DNA from: Heliocybe sulcata
Taxonomy: Eukaryota; Basidiomycota; Agaricomycetes; Gloeophyllales; Gloeophyllaceae
DNA length: 54,016 bases
Direction of reading: 5' to 3'
Assembly (NCBI GenBank): GCA_004369045.1
Contig: ML213511.1
Location: 846,986-901,001 of the forward strand
Shown here one piece after another: positions 1-11,510 of this stretch. How positions within the stretch are numbered: the stretch's first letter is position 1; every line of letters starts with the position of its first letter. The notes below the pieces were generated by a model, which saw only the letters and a list, made by a program, of their open reading frames with translations, had not been told where the DNA came from and did no database searches. The position numbers and the translations under genes were made by a program.

Positions 1-24
1 TACTAAAGTAGTGTATATGACTTC

Positions 25-69
25 ACCACAGTTGTGGTAAATTATATATAAAGACTAGTGACCACTAGT
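25..69. repeat. Two short perfect palindromes
   Basis: Two adjacent inverted repeats with 2-nt loops are visible: ACCACA-gt-TGTGGT at 25-38 and ACTAGTG-ac-CACTAGT at 54-69. They lie just beyond the 3' end of the minus-strand element-type gene. They could be part of an element terminus or a factor binding site; nothing in the window decides this. Confidence 0.5.
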
Positions 70-143
70 GTACTGGAGGTCAACTTGTGCCCAGCAGCCT
101 CTACACAGATATTGTTAGTTGCGTAAATACTATGGTGTGTCCT

Positions 144-2273
144 CTACTTACGCATGCGGACCCATACAAGCACTCGAATACATCTTGCAACATTGACATC
201 AGACATCTCATTGGCAGGCGGCAGCATCCTCAGATCATACTTGCCGCATTTAAAAAGGTCGTCCCAGTCTATTGCTTCAGCTCCATCTTTGCTGGCTAAT
301 TGCCTAGCACCGCCCGAGGGAGCACTGCCCGAGGAAGCACCACCAGGTTGCAAACCTTTCTGGTCCTTGCGCACCGTGTTGAGATTGTCGCCAGCAGTTT
401 CGTCATCCCACATGATTGCGGTGTCTTCTAATGCATGCTTCTTGCTGTAGTATCATATGAGTAAGAGTGCCATACTTGGATATATCAAACTCACTAGACA
501 TTCGCCTTCATATAGCCAAGAATATGATCATGACTGGCACAGCAATGTTCAAAGAATGTCTAAGAATAATGGGTCAATTATGAGCATTGTATCGTTAAAA
601 AGGTCCTGTACCCCTTCAGTGTAGTTGGTCTCGAACACCCCTCCCACCCCCTCATCTTGGTTCACGTTGATGCTGCAGACCATGAAGGCTGTTTGAAAGC
701 CATGTGTACGCTCGTATGACATAGCCTGTGATTGGATCAGATTACATCCAGTGCAAACGAGAGCCTATTACATACCATGTTCTTCAGGTCCTGAATATAG
801 TTACGGCAGACCCGCTTCTGCATCCCGATAGTCATACCAGGATGCTTCAGGTTGGCCCATTCATACCACGTCCACAGGCGTTCTTCATAGTCCAGATGGT
901 CACGTTTGAATGCCTTCAAGCACTGCGCAACATTATCTCAGGAACTGTCCAGTATGACTTTGGTACCTAGGAATAGCACAATCAGGTAAATGAAGATGAT
1001 GAAGAGATGCTGACATACCAGCCTCGGCATCAGATGGGAGCAGTCGTCGACACTCTTGCTCAGTATGCATGCTAAAGTACTTTTGATAAATGTGCCAGAG
1101 TGACACTTCCCCAAGAATGCTTGACCGCATTGACCGATGGATGTTGAGTACGTGATCGGGTGGGACATTTGCCTTCTTGGCAAGCTCAGCGTACATGCCC
1201 TCAATCTCTGCAAGACCAGTGTGGATGATATCCTTTGCCGCGTTTGAAAGCCGCCCACGGCCCTTGTGCTTGGATCCACCTGAGGTCACATCACTGCCAT
1301 CATCCGAGACGTTGTCGATGTAATCATCACCATCCAAACCATCATCTCCCTCCACATCTGCATCACCAAACACGCAGGGGTGTGCTGCTGGCACATTCTG
1401 ATCTAGAGAGGGAGCCTGCTCGCCTATGCCAAGGCCAGGTGCTGCAACGGTGGTGGAGATGGTGGGAGTTGGGGCCGTTGCCGAGGCAGGAGGTGTAACT
1501 GTTCCAGGATCAGGTGCTGTCCCGCTGGCAGTTGTAAGTGAAGGGGGAACTTCAGCGGTTGCGGGAGGTGATGTACGTGTCAATATGGCTGTAACCGAAT
1601 TCATCGGCTGCTCAGTGACATGCTCCAGATCCAGCGGATGTTGCGTCAAGGATGAAGCACCTGACTGAGAGGAGGCATAATCTTCCGATGGTTGATGCGA
1701 TGTTGAGCAACTCTGAAGACCGAGCCTCAAGTGGCTACCTGCAGTGGGATGATATAAATCACCCATGCGGGCCTGAGCTTGCATGCTGTCAGAACCAGGT
1801 GGGAGAGCGATGTGGTCGGTGATGTTGTCGGAGACAGCAGATAGTCCAGAAGATGCAGGATGCTGGGCGGGAAAGTCTGCAGCCATTCGGGAGCAGATCT
1901 CGTTGCACCCTCAATGAGACTACCATTGAACAGACATGGCATTGATGGGGCAGAAATGAGCCCTTCTTCTGCTGCCTGGAGCTGCATCGAGTCGTCATCC
2001 CCAGTGTATCCTTGATCCACAGCATCTGAGGATGGCGCAAGCTGGTCATGGTCCGATTCATCATCAGCTAGGTAGTCCCAACCTGCACGCGGCGGTGCAA
2101 TACTGTGAACAGGATCTTGACGGTCCAGGTCTGGATGTGCAAGATGTCCATGGTAGTCTGTTCAACCATAGTCCATTGTGCACTATTGAAGAGTGAATAA
2201 GCATGAACACAGTATGTGCTGGGACGTGTTGGGATGCATCAAACAGGTCCCAACGCAGACTACAATCGGACAA
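144..2273 (-). CDS. Transposon-associated hypothetical protein, multi-exon
   Basis: This is a minus-strand gene built of several exons. The 5' part (about 2100-1790) encodes acidic sequence beginning near WDYLADDESDHDQ. The long exon at 1886-1010 holds a Ser/Thr/Pro-rich stretch, an acidic run (DGLDGDDYIDNVSDDGSD), then a basic helix-rich segment with LWHIYQKYF. Exons near 950-730 (KAFKRDHLDYEERLWTWYEW), 690-560 (a GGVFET segment) and 413-144 follow. The order (Pro-rich region, W-x-x-Y/F helix, PGMTIGMQKR block) resembles hypothetical proteins repeated through Agaricomycete genomes next to KDZ and helicase elements; that is recalled, not searched. A DNA-binding role is only a guess. Start and last exon are uncertain; the final codons overlap a possible GTAAGT donor. 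No function is assigned. Confidence 0.5.
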
Positions 2274-2289
2274 GCTACATACCTTTTTT

Positions 2290-2759
2290 TTGAAGCTTCA
2301 AAGACTTCTTGATTGACTGGTAGCGTAGGTATTGTTGATGAAACAGTGAGCAACTGAGAGAAAGATTCAAAGATGTCGCACCCATACCTTTATATCAACA
2401 AAGACCGCTCAGCTGGAGTAGTTGTGTCGCCATCTTGGGGCATCCGACATGGACTGCGAGCCTCGGAGGATGCTGTTCATACCAGCTTGCAGGCATCTGC
2501 GATGTTGGGTGACCGTGTGGATCCTCTTCGCGACCTCTGGAGAGTATCTGTTTCTGAGAAGCATTACTTGTGTCAGCCAATAATCACTTGAATATCGATA
2601 CTGACAAATGAGAAATGGTCACAGTTCCATCCAGTCATACCATCGGCCAGTGTGTTCTTGTTGGTTGGTGCTGCTAGAGCTGCCCACAACTCGACCTGAG
2701 GGTCCCGATGGATGACCACACATCTTTGTCAGATATTGGCAGACTAAGTAAGAAAAGCC
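2290..2759. other. Intergenic stretch, no gene seen
   Basis: About 470 bp between two head-to-head hypothetical genes. Small open frames exist on both strands but none shows a recognisable motif or a consistent exon chain. It probably holds the 5' regions of both genes. Confidence 0.4.
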
Positions 2760-3632
2760 TTGAACGTACAGACTCCGCATTGTCTTTCTCTTCATCTCCC
2801 AGCACCTACCAAAGGTAATATGAGCAGAAGAGCAATGTACTCGACTCTGGAAGAGCGGAAAGAAGCACAACGTGTGAGTCAGTGTCACTACGCAGCAATG
2901 CCGAGGTCTGTCCTTTTGCGGCTCTCCTCAGGACGCTTTACCAAGCTCATGGATAATTTAATCTTGCTCCTTGACTTGTACAGTGCGAAAGCAAAGCGAG
3001 CAAGGTCCCGTGCAGCTTCATACAAGAAAGCCCATGGGCGCAAGCATGCACAGGCATCGCCACCAGCATTGCCAGAACTATCAGCCATACAACAGATTGC
3101 GGCCGAGCAAAATATACAGTCCGCTGTACTGTTTGAGGAAGCGTTCAAGGGCCCTCAGTACATCAATGAATCTGAACTACATTTATGGGACAAGCTGCCT
3201 CCGTATCCCACCAGTATAGCGGGTCCAACTTTGTCTAGTGAACACCGCTTCACGAGCAACCTCATACAAGTGATGCACGGCAGACGTCTGCGGCTCCTTG
3301 AAGCAGATACCGCAAGCTGGAATGCGAAGATACTTGCCGCAGACTTGCACACAGCCACCTGGAAACACGTAGTCGGAGGGATGGTCTCAGAGTCAGAGCT
3401 TCTCGAGGAGGAGTTCGACATCCTGTCGACATATCTAGATGGTAATGAGGATGAATCTGATGGAAGGGCTTACAAGATGGCCGCACACCTTAGATGCTGG
3501 CATGCAAAGTGTATAGTATGTCTTCGGGACATGATCTTTGCATGTAGGGAAGGCAAAGTCCAGTACCAGGGATTATTTGAGTCGAGTAGCTTGCACTTTC
3601 AGAGACTATGCATGTATATTTCAGGTAAATAG
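2760..3632 (+). CDS. Hypothetical protein, element-associated
   Basis: A single open frame of 290 codons. The Met at 2820 (MSRRAMYSTLEERKEAQR) is a more natural start than the first Met at 2760, because the short basic YSTLEERKEAQR segment resembles the N-terminus of many repeated Agaricomycete hypothetical proteins. The rest is helix-rich: a basic Ala/Lys/Arg block near residues 70-100, a WDKLPPYPTS segment near 165, and an acidic patch (YLDGNEDESDG) near 245. I recognise no catalytic motif. The stop at 3630-3632 lies 15 bp from the convergent stop of the KDZ gene, which suggests both belong to the same mobile unit. The TAG overlaps a possible GTAAAT donor, so the true 3' end could lie further on. 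Confidence 0.45.
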   Translation: MNVQTPHCLSLHLPAPTKGNMSRRAMYSTLEERKEAQRVSQCHYAAMPRSVLLRLSSGRFTKLMDNLILLLDLYSAKAKRARSRAASYKKAHGRKHAQASPPALPELSAIQQIAAEQNIQSAVLFEEAFKGPQYINESELHLWDKLPPYPTSIAGPTLSSEHRFTSNLIQVMHGRRLRLLEADTASWNAKILAADLHTATWKHVVGGMVSESELLEEEFDILSTYLDGNEDESDGRAYKMAAHLRCWHAKCIVCLRDMIFACREGKVQYQGLFESSSLHFQRLCMYISGK

Positions 3633-3647
3633 GTAATACTCAGTCTA

Positions 3648-6600
3648 TCATGCTAGCGCTAGCAGCGTAATTAGGGACAGTAAGTACTGCCGCAATTTGG
3701 ACACTTGATGCTCTTGCATCCCAGTTGCGTTGTAGCCTCGGAACACCGCTGCCATGCATGCGAGCATCCACAGTCCGCAATCGTAACTGTTGTGCTGTAA
3801 TGGTGTGCACTACGATGTGTTGAATATTAATCTGTTATTCAATGGCTGATGTACTTACCGAGATTGGGTGACTTGTCCATCCATCTGTCGGTAGATTCAT
3901 GGATGCTGCATCCGAGAGGCGCCGTAGCAATCTCATTATATTCCGCATTCATGAGTGACGATTAAAGAAATGTAGACATATACATATATAAGACTTACCT
4001 TTGTATCATCGTGCCAGACATCTTCACTTGCAAGACTGTCGAAATGGAAGATGTAGTGGAACACGTGGTTCACGATGGCGAGTGTCCAATGGCCAATACC
4101 TCCTTGTAGATTTGGACGGAAGATTGGGATAACCCATATGCCTCTCTCCCAATATTGGTAGTGCCGAACATTCCACCATAGCCTTTCGTCAGATACCTTG
4201 TCCTGGATCCATGTCATAAGCAGCGTAGAGAAGACCACGATGTGTTGCAGGTCATTGCGAGGCACAAGATCTGTGAATAGAAGGGCTGCGCATCCGTTCA
4301 CACACTCATCATTGAGCGGAGATCGACTGTTGTGTATACGAGCGATGTCCTTCGGACTGAAATCCAGGCATTGAAATGGGCCGAGTGGCGGACGGAACCG
4401 CCCACGATCCATATGGTCAGATGCATATAGCGGTTTGAAAGTGTTGAGCCATTGATCGAAGCGCATATTATCCTGTGCTGGAGATGGATTGAGAGACATT
4501 ATCGGTGGGATGGATGACTTACAGGATGCTGCCAGATCATGTGTACTTTGCCATGATCACCACCCTCCACATCCAGCCCATCTAGCAGTTCTTCATCCCC
4601 ACCATCATCAACACTTTCTGCAAGAATATCCGTCAGCAGTACATGAGACAGATCCTCAGCAACAGATGCTGGTACATCTGGAACATCTGCATCATCGTGG
4701 TCGACTACGGCTTCCATTTCAGCCAGCTCAGCCTCAGAGAACTGGATTAGTGGGGGCAGCCAATGATAGTTGGTCGCAGTTGGTTCTCCGGACAGGCACA
4801 GGGCGACGTCAATAGAGGATGCAAGGTGATAGTTGAAGACAATTGCGGACATCAATGGATTCTCCCAGTGCTGTCGTAGCAGACGCACATCCTGCAGATG
4901 ATGCTCCAGCTCAGTCGCATATGCAGCATCTGGGGACATCGAGGTCAGTCTCATTTAACAGAAGAGTTGTGCATGACACACTCTCCGGTAACCGTAGAGC
5001 AAGCTCAAGTGTGGTTAATTCCCGACCAAACCATCTGCAAATGTTGTCAGCCTCGATTCCAAGGCGACGGCACTCCTCCAAGCACCGATCGACCTTGAGC
5101 ATCGCACAGATTCCCACCCAAACATCACTGTCATAGAGCCAGCGCGGAGGCTCGGTAGTGAAGGGTTCTATCCAAACATCCTGCAGCAATGCCGGATCGT
5201 CCCTGAGCATACTGAGATCTGTAGATAACTTCAGTGGGGCAGGAACACCCCACTGCGGATGATGTAACTGCTGAAGAGTATCGCAGTACTTGTTGAATTT
5301 GCATATAGCCACTTGAAGAGCTGGCCGCCGCTTCGCCATTGTCTTCCGGGTCCGTTGATGTAGTTTAGTCCCTGCATAAGATCAGTTTGACTACACAGCA
5401 ACAAGAAAGGATGCCATACCTAAAGGATTGTCACGCCCACCAACAGCTTGGTCAAGGCGATCCCACTCCAGAAAACTGGCAATAGCCCACTTGCGGATGT
5501 TCATTTTCAGATCGCATGTGAGGATGAGCAGCCGAACAAATTCATAATCGACACCTTTGAGATGAGGGAAAGAGTTGGGGATGTTCAGGGATGTGTACAA
5601 CGCCTCAGCATGTAGGACCAGCTTTGCATGTGTGGATTTGAGCTTCTGGAGGATTGTAAGGGACATCGTGGGAGCTGCAGCCTTCTCTAAATTCACATAG
5701 GCCTTTGATAAGGCCTTCTCGAGATCATCAATCTCGGCTTGTAGTGCGAGAACCACATCGAGTTCTTTCTTCAGCCGTGCGGGTGCATCTGGTATGATGT
5801 TGAAGTCAGTAACAGCTAAGTATGAAGAGATGATATATCGTATGACTCACGTGCCCGGATCGATGTCTGTGCAGCGCGCTGCAGTTCCCACTGCCTGCGG
5901 AGCTCCGGGATGGCAATACCACACTTGTCAAGGTCTTTCTTGGCCTCTTCACTCTGCCGTTGGACACCGCGGTGATACGGCCGATCAGGGTTCTGCGCTC
6001 CAAAAATGCGTTTTAGGGTTGTTTTGTGATCGCGGTGACGTTGCAACTCTATTGTGCGTTCGCTCGCCGCTGACAGCTCCTTGGAAGGCGAGCGACGACT
6101 ATACTGGTGACCCCGACTATTCACTCTGGCGGCGAGCTCGCGACTCTATTTCCCGCAGCGCGGCGACACTCTCTCTATTCAGCGGGACTCAATGCAAACC
6201 GGTCTATTCTGGTCTCGGGAACTATTCTTGGACTCGGCCACAACGACGCGTAAGCCTCGGCGTCCGGATCTTTCCGATCGAGTCAACAGCAATGCGGCAC
6301 AACACAGACCGGTCGGTCCCGAGGAGTCTAGGCCATCGAGTCATTCTAGATCGACCATCCCACTCAATGTCCCGCCTGTCGTTCCCATCATCGCCTTCGC
6401 CGCCCATCGGGTCGCATGCTCAGGGCGCCCGTACGCATCAACTCACCGCCTCCATCATCGGTTTCGGCTCCCTCCGCGCAATGCATCACTCGCCCGACCC
6501 ACTACCCCTTTCGGCACAACTGCACCACTCTTCGGCAACTACGCCTGCCACTCAAGTTACTGTGGCACCGCCGCGTTGATGCAAGGTCTCGTACGGCGTG

Positions 6601-9483
6601 GCGCGAGGACAAGACTCGTTGCGCGTTTCAAGCTAGGCTACGAGCGTACTCATGCAGGTACCGCGCTGCGAGGAGACGATAGGATTGGTAGGAAAGTTAG
6701 GTACAGGGCGGTTGGGGCAGTGCGCGCCTTGTGGACGAGCGCGCGATGCAGGAGATGGTTTGTGGAAGACGGTTTTCTCCTCATGTGCAACTGCGAGTAG
6801 TGTAGCGGCGACGTTTGTACTTAAATCCTTTCTCTTGGTCTTGAAAATACAAGTTATCTTCACCCTTCGTATCTCGTTCTCGGCGCAAGAGTCTCCTCTA
6901 GAGTATAAGGCTTTCAACGGTCTTCCGACTTCACCCAGAGTTTACGCGAACCTTCCAACAGCGCGCGCGACCAGTGAGCTCTTTCGTTTCAAAGTTTCTC
7001 TTAAGTCCGGCCTTGTGTGCCGCCCGCCTCGTTAATCACGTTCGAGTCGTCTCGAGTTTTAGAAGCATCACACATCACACCGATGGCATTGTATGCGTGC
7101 CTTGATCGCATCGTGTAGGTGATCCCGATCCCGCTCCCTCCGAGACCGTGCGACAAGCGTGCACTCCGCAACAGCCCGAGAAGTTATTGCACCAAGAGCG
7201 CACCGGGTGTGTTAGAATCGCATCGTCAAGCGGAGTACGATACAAGTGTCTCCCGAAGTGAGCGTATCGAATTGAGACTGCCGCACGACCGCGACTGGTC
7301 TGCGCCAAACTACCTTTAGCCCCACCTATACGTATCCCTCCGAACGTCTATTATACCCTTCGTCGCCCCGGACCTCGCAGCCATCTAGCACCAAGGGATT
7401 GGTGCTACACTTTGTGGTTGTTGTTCCCCTTTAGGTCTGTGCGGGTTTCGTCGTGTGTTAGTGCCTTTCAGCGGGTGAGTCGGCGCTTCAGGAAGTCCCC
7501 AAGATCATCACGGAGCTCATTGCTGATGGTGCCGGCTTGCCTGTCTAGGAGCCAGATCCTCCTTGCACGCTATTGCACAAGTATGTCAGTTTGAGCACAG
7601 TACAGATGACCGTAGAAACTTCTTACTGCAGAAGTCCGTGTGATAGGAATCAATTTCCTCGACCTGGACCAGAACCACTCTGTGCCTTCGCCATCTGTAA
7701 GACCGAGCCCTGGCGACATCCTTGGATTGTAGACAAGCTGGCAGGACCACTCATGTCCGTACGCATGCATCGCTGATGTAGACCATGAGATACGTGAGCT
7801 GATATTCTCCGGGAGCAGTTTATACTATAAGCCAAAGTGGGCATCAGTAGCATCCATCGAGCTGAACACGGAGCGTCAACATACAAGTGCAATACTACGT
7901 TCCACCACGCATGCGACATCATATAGGATGCGGATGAGGGCCCTCGAGGGCAGGTATTGGAAAAGAGTACTTATCAGTGCGAGCACATACTTCTGCTGTT
8001 CTCCAGGCGTATCGATATTAGCAAGGAAGATTGGAATATCGTGCCGGCATACAAGGGCCATAACGCCCGTATCATCGAAGATGTCTTTATTTGTCTTAGT
8101 CTTGTGTTCATCGGCCGCATCGTGCCCATGTTCGCATGAATCTACAGCCTCATCCGGTACTTTAGGGATGTAGCTCCGGTTTGGCGGCTTCTTTCTCTGA
8201 GAGCTAATGTGGACGCCTACAGCATCTACTTGCGCCTTGGATATGAAATATTCGGGCTGGTAGAACCACGGACTGTCGCCGGCACTCCGCAGATGGCGTT
8301 GGCTGAAGTTCCCATCGACAGAGAGTTGGATATCGTACCCCCTTAAGCCGACTGTTAACAGAATGCCCGATGATGAGGATTCTGGAACTTACTCATGTTC
8401 CGAGCGCCCGAACGTAGTGCCAGCAAAGCAGGCTGGGCAACGTCGTTGCAGGAGACTGGCGCATTCTTCATAAGGATTTGTCCCCACCTGATGCAATGGC
8501 CGAACATCATCCCGGACAAGACCTCTTGTGTGGTCGATGATGTCCTCGAGATGGCAGCCAACCTTCGTGGAGAGTGCATCATACCACTGAATTGCGTAGC
8601 CTAGCCCTCTACGAAATGGATCTCGAATAGGCTGACCCTGTTCGTATTATAGGTCAGCAAATACAGGCTGTCTTATATGGAGGACACACCTTGGCATCAA
8701 GCATATGCCAGCCATGTCGAGCATAGAAATTACGCAAGGCTCCCGCCAATGCCGTGACGGCATCTCCGGAGCGCTCAAACAAGGCAAAGTAAAATTCGAG
8801 TAACGCAATGGATACCGCCATGCGCGGCTGTGTCGGCGATGTTGGGAAGAGACCCTGCGACATCAGGTGCTCCGGTAGCGTGGTGCAAGTGCAATATGCG
8901 ATCTTCCGTGATTCAAAATCTGGAAAATGAATAAGGAACAGATCGTGTAGTACATGAGCGGTCACTTACGGTCCCAGAATAGGCAAATGATACTTGCAGC
9001 ACCGGTACCGCATGAGGCATTCTGACACTGATGAGCATCTGGAGGTTCAGGTGCTATGGGCGTGCGGAAAATGGCTTGGCGGTACTTTCGGAGAGGGTGA
9101 ATGAGCTTCGGCAGAAGGTCCTTCCAGCGGTCATACAGCCTGATGGCCTCTTCGTCTGGCACGATTCGCTTCCGAGGAGATGGGTCAGATGCAGCATCAG
9201 GGATTGGCACGCCTTCCATCATTTCATGATCGTGGTCATTGCCTGTACAAGGCACGCCCATGTCGACATCTGATTCATGGGGGACGACTAGCTCTCCCAC
9301 TGGCGGAGCTCTTTTCGCAGGAACATCATCCAGGCGCTGCAGCCGTGCCAGCAAAACCTTTTCGCATTGACTATGGCCCAGTATTTCGAACTGTTCATTG
9401 TGTCGTGAGGGTGCACGTCGGCGCTGCGGGCTCGTAAAGTGGGGCCCAGTAGCATGAATATAGGTTTGGTCATTACGAGACAT
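3648..9483 (-). pseudogene. KDZ-type transposase with C-terminal Ulp1 protease domain, split by an insertion
   Basis: Minus-strand multi-exon transposase of the Kyakuja-Dileera-Zisupton class. In order: a CxC1-like Cys cluster (CQNASC near 9000); CxC2-type segments at 8965-8654; a zinc-finger-like block near 8450 (LQRRCPACFAG); the core blocks VDGNFSQRH (about 8320), VCRHDIPIFLANIDTPGEQ (about 8050), MHAYGHEW and LTDGEGTE (7770-7690). Past the insertion come RRQWELQ (about 5910), WAIASFLEW (about 5480) and a CRWFGREL block (about 5020). The C-terminus is Ulp1/C48-like: GHWTLAI (His), HFDSL (Asp) and SYDCGLWML (Cys, about 3730). Ulp1 domains are known in KDZ proteins. Short GT..AG introns are clear, for example after SIAL near 7890. 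An LTR-like insert at 5973-7470 stops the frame after KRRLTR. I could not find an in-frame join for the last small exon (about 3850-3925), so further decay is possible. Confidence 0.85.
5973..7470. mobile_element. Solo-LTR-like insertion inside the KDZ gene
   Basis: 1,498 bp bounded by TGATACGG at the left and GTGCCTTTCA at the right, so it has TG..CA ends. A 4-bp direct duplication GCGG flanks it (5969-5972 and 7471-7474). The KDZ frame ends at the right edge and resumes at the left edge; deleting the insert plus one GCGG joins LTR to GVQR in frame. No convincing coding sequence lies inside. The right-hand 61 bp (7410-7470) recur reverse-complemented at 53956-54016 with one mismatch, and that match begins exactly at the terminal bases. 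This fits a solo LTR of a Gypsy- or Copia-like element, or a TRIM/LARD remnant. The true orientation is not certain; the T-rich sequence before the right end suggests the plus strand reads 5' to 3'. Confidence 0.8.
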
Positions 9484-9572
9484 TGCAGGATAGTTGACAG
9501 AGACTCAGAATAAGAGCCTGCATACTCTAGCTAGGAGGGTCATATCCGAAACATCTTGACCGGATACAGCAA

Positions 9573-9651
9573 ATATGTCGCCGGAGGGTTCTGGATGAAT
9601 CCCCGGACAACAGGCGCGGATGGATATGTTGCCGAGGCACTGTGGATGAAT
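9573..9651. repeat. Imperfect direct repeat, 51 bp period
   Basis: Two copies beginning ATATGT(C/T)GCCG and ending GGATGAAT occupy 9573-9600 and 9624-9651, just upstream of the KDZ start codon. They may be subterminal repeats of that element, where transposases often bind, but no third copy is seen. Confidence 0.45.
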
Positions 9652-9853
9652 GCCGGAGGGATGGCGCGGAGGAAACTCACGACATCAGAAGATCACGTCG
9701 GGAGGGCAGTCGCGACCTCGAGGGAGGAGCTACGGATGCAAGGAGATCGGGCCCGAAAACAGACGTAGCTATTATTGGTACTGTATGGTAACCATCTGCA
9801 AAGATGGAGCCTCAGAAGGCCATTCCAGTCTGCACAAAAAAGAGCCTCACAGT

Positions 9854-9867
9854 GTATGACGTCATAC
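9854..9867. promoter_or_regulatory. Perfect 14-bp palindrome with a CRE/ATF core
   Basis: GTATGACGTCATAC is a perfect palindrome containing TGACGTCA, the classical CRE/ATF (bZIP) site. It lies about 370 bp upstream of the KDZ transposase start on the minus strand. It could be a promoter element of the transposon or chance. Confidence 0.4.
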
Positions 9868-9925
9868 ATCTTGCCCTGCCTGAGGTGGTTTTGCACCTGT
9901 TGAAGGGCTCTTTAACCTGTTCATC

Positions 9926-10037
9926 TTTGGAACTCCCTTCAACAACATGCAGGTAAGCCCTTAGATATCATTAGTGGATGTATCTAGTGCTTATGAGTGT
10001 ATGTATTTGCTTTGGAACTCCCTTCAACAATGTGCAG
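9926..10037. repeat. Short direct repeat pair
   Basis: A 27-nt sequence starting TTTGGAACTCCCTTCAACAA occurs at 9926-9952 and 10011-10037 with two mismatches. A partial inverted copy (TGTTGAAGGG) lies just before it, near 9898-9907. This marks the start of an AT-rich, gene-free stretch running to about 11.44 kb. Confidence 0.6.
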
Positions 10038-10313
10038 CCTTGCCAGCTCACTGGTTGTTAAGGTAGCCCTTACAGGGGCTTGTGAAGCTGTGAGACCTGC
10101 ATATTACTCTAATACTGATGCATGACATGGATGGACCAGGTATTGATTGTCCATTGGTCTTGTATACACCTCTAATATGCAGGGTGGTGTGCTCTGCCTC
10201 GTGTGTCCTGGTTCTGCCTGTTCTGCAGTGGGTAGCCTATGTGCCCTTCATCTGACCAGCAGGTATTTGAGAGATATATGGACTATACAATACTGGTATA
10301 CTAAGAACTCACA

Positions 10314-10440
10314 GTGTAGTGGTTTTGGTGTGTATAATTCATATTGGTTTGCCATGTATTCAGAAGGTCAAGTGTTTGATTCCCAGTCTAACCATGTAGT
10401 AAACAGATAATAGTATATATAGTAATAGAACAGATAATAG
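10314..10440 (+). repeat. Possible tRNA-derived SINE-like element
   Basis: TGTAGTGGTTTTGG at about 10315 resembles a Pol III A box and GTTTGATTCCC at 10374-10384 resembles a B box (consensus GGTTCGANTCC), spaced as in tRNA-like promoters. An AT-rich tail follows with a repeated ACAGATAATAG (about 10403 and 10430). No target duplication was identified, so this is a weak call. Confidence 0.3.
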
Positions 10441-10570
10441 CAATATACAATATGCAAGAAGCTAAGGACAATACCAATGCGTAATCAGTAATAATTAGTA
10501 ATGAGGTTCCTATAAGAGCAATTGGTCGCTTATTTTGCTGACTGATGTGACATATTTTCTTAAAATAGCT

Positions 10571-10903
10571 GTCATTACTGTACCACTTTGTATGGTGGCA
10601 ATGGCCCGGCGAGCGTGACACTTGCTATTGCTAACTCAATGAGCAACCAGAGCCTTGTGACAAGTGACTGTTGCTCATGTTGGCAACCCTCGTGGACCGG
10701 CAGCCACTGACAATTTATTAGATCTGGCTTAAGAGACGTTGTCTGACAGAGATATGTATAACTCAATTTTTTATGTACTTTTGTCACGGTATTGTTATTA
10801 GCAACGGTGTCTTTGTTATGCGTGACCTGGGAGCAAATTAGCAACGCAACAAGTGCCATGTGATGCGTGACCGTTGCCACCATAGAAAGTGGTACAGTAT
10901 GAT
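10571..10903. repeat. Foldback / MITE-like inverted repeat
   Basis: Two arms of about 65 bp in inverted orientation: left 10571-10635, right 10838-10903. The core is 29 nt (10576-10604 against 10871-10899) with two mismatches, then a more divergent continuation (ACTTGCTATTGCTAAC against its counterpart). About 200 bp of non-coding sequence separates the arms. No clear TSD is visible. Confidence 0.55.
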
Positions 10904-11510
10904 GGCATTGCACAGTTCCAGGTTTATGGTGATGTCATTGTAACTCTGCTTGCCCATTTAGGCATTTAGACTCATCATAATTGTTGGAAATTGCTCAATA
11001 ATATCCCGAGTAAATTTGTTATGGATTTTGTTTAGCCCAGATGTGGAATATTGTAGAATATTCTAGTTTTACATTTCAAGTAGTATATAAAGCCCAAGGA
11101 AAAGTAGCCTCCTCATGGGCTTGTAATCTATGGCCTAACAGCTGCCTGTATTAGTCTATCAAAAATCTACAATAATGTGCTGTAATGCCGATTAGATTTT
11201 CCTGACATGTGAATACCATTTTTTACTTGTACATTTGGAACACCATAATTTCCGACATTAAGCCTATGCTCTTGCGCTGTGATTTGCACATGAGTGCATA
11301 TCCAGAAAGCACACACTCTCATCACTACAATACTATCTTACCACTATACTCCAAACATAGCATAGCAATGTGATCTTATATAACTACATTAACGTAGCAA
11401 TGGCATACAGTAATAACGATAGCATTATATGGATGCAAAAGCATGGTGCACGACAACAGTCATAAATATCGTAATTCTCCTCCCGACCAGTCAACCACCC
11501 TGTCCAATCG

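Larger units (their letters stand above)
9484..11510. other. AT-rich intergenic stretch, no protein gene
   Basis: About 2 kb between the KDZ element and the PTC7-like gene. It is visibly richer in A/T than the flanking genes and holds only the small repeats listed separately. Open frames here are short and have no motif. Confidence 0.6.

Noticed and set aside
6192-6800. 202-codon open frame inside the LTR-like insert
   Set aside because: Composition is Arg/Pro/Ser-rich without any motif, other frames are equally open in this GC-rich DNA, and it lies within a sequence with LTR-type ends.
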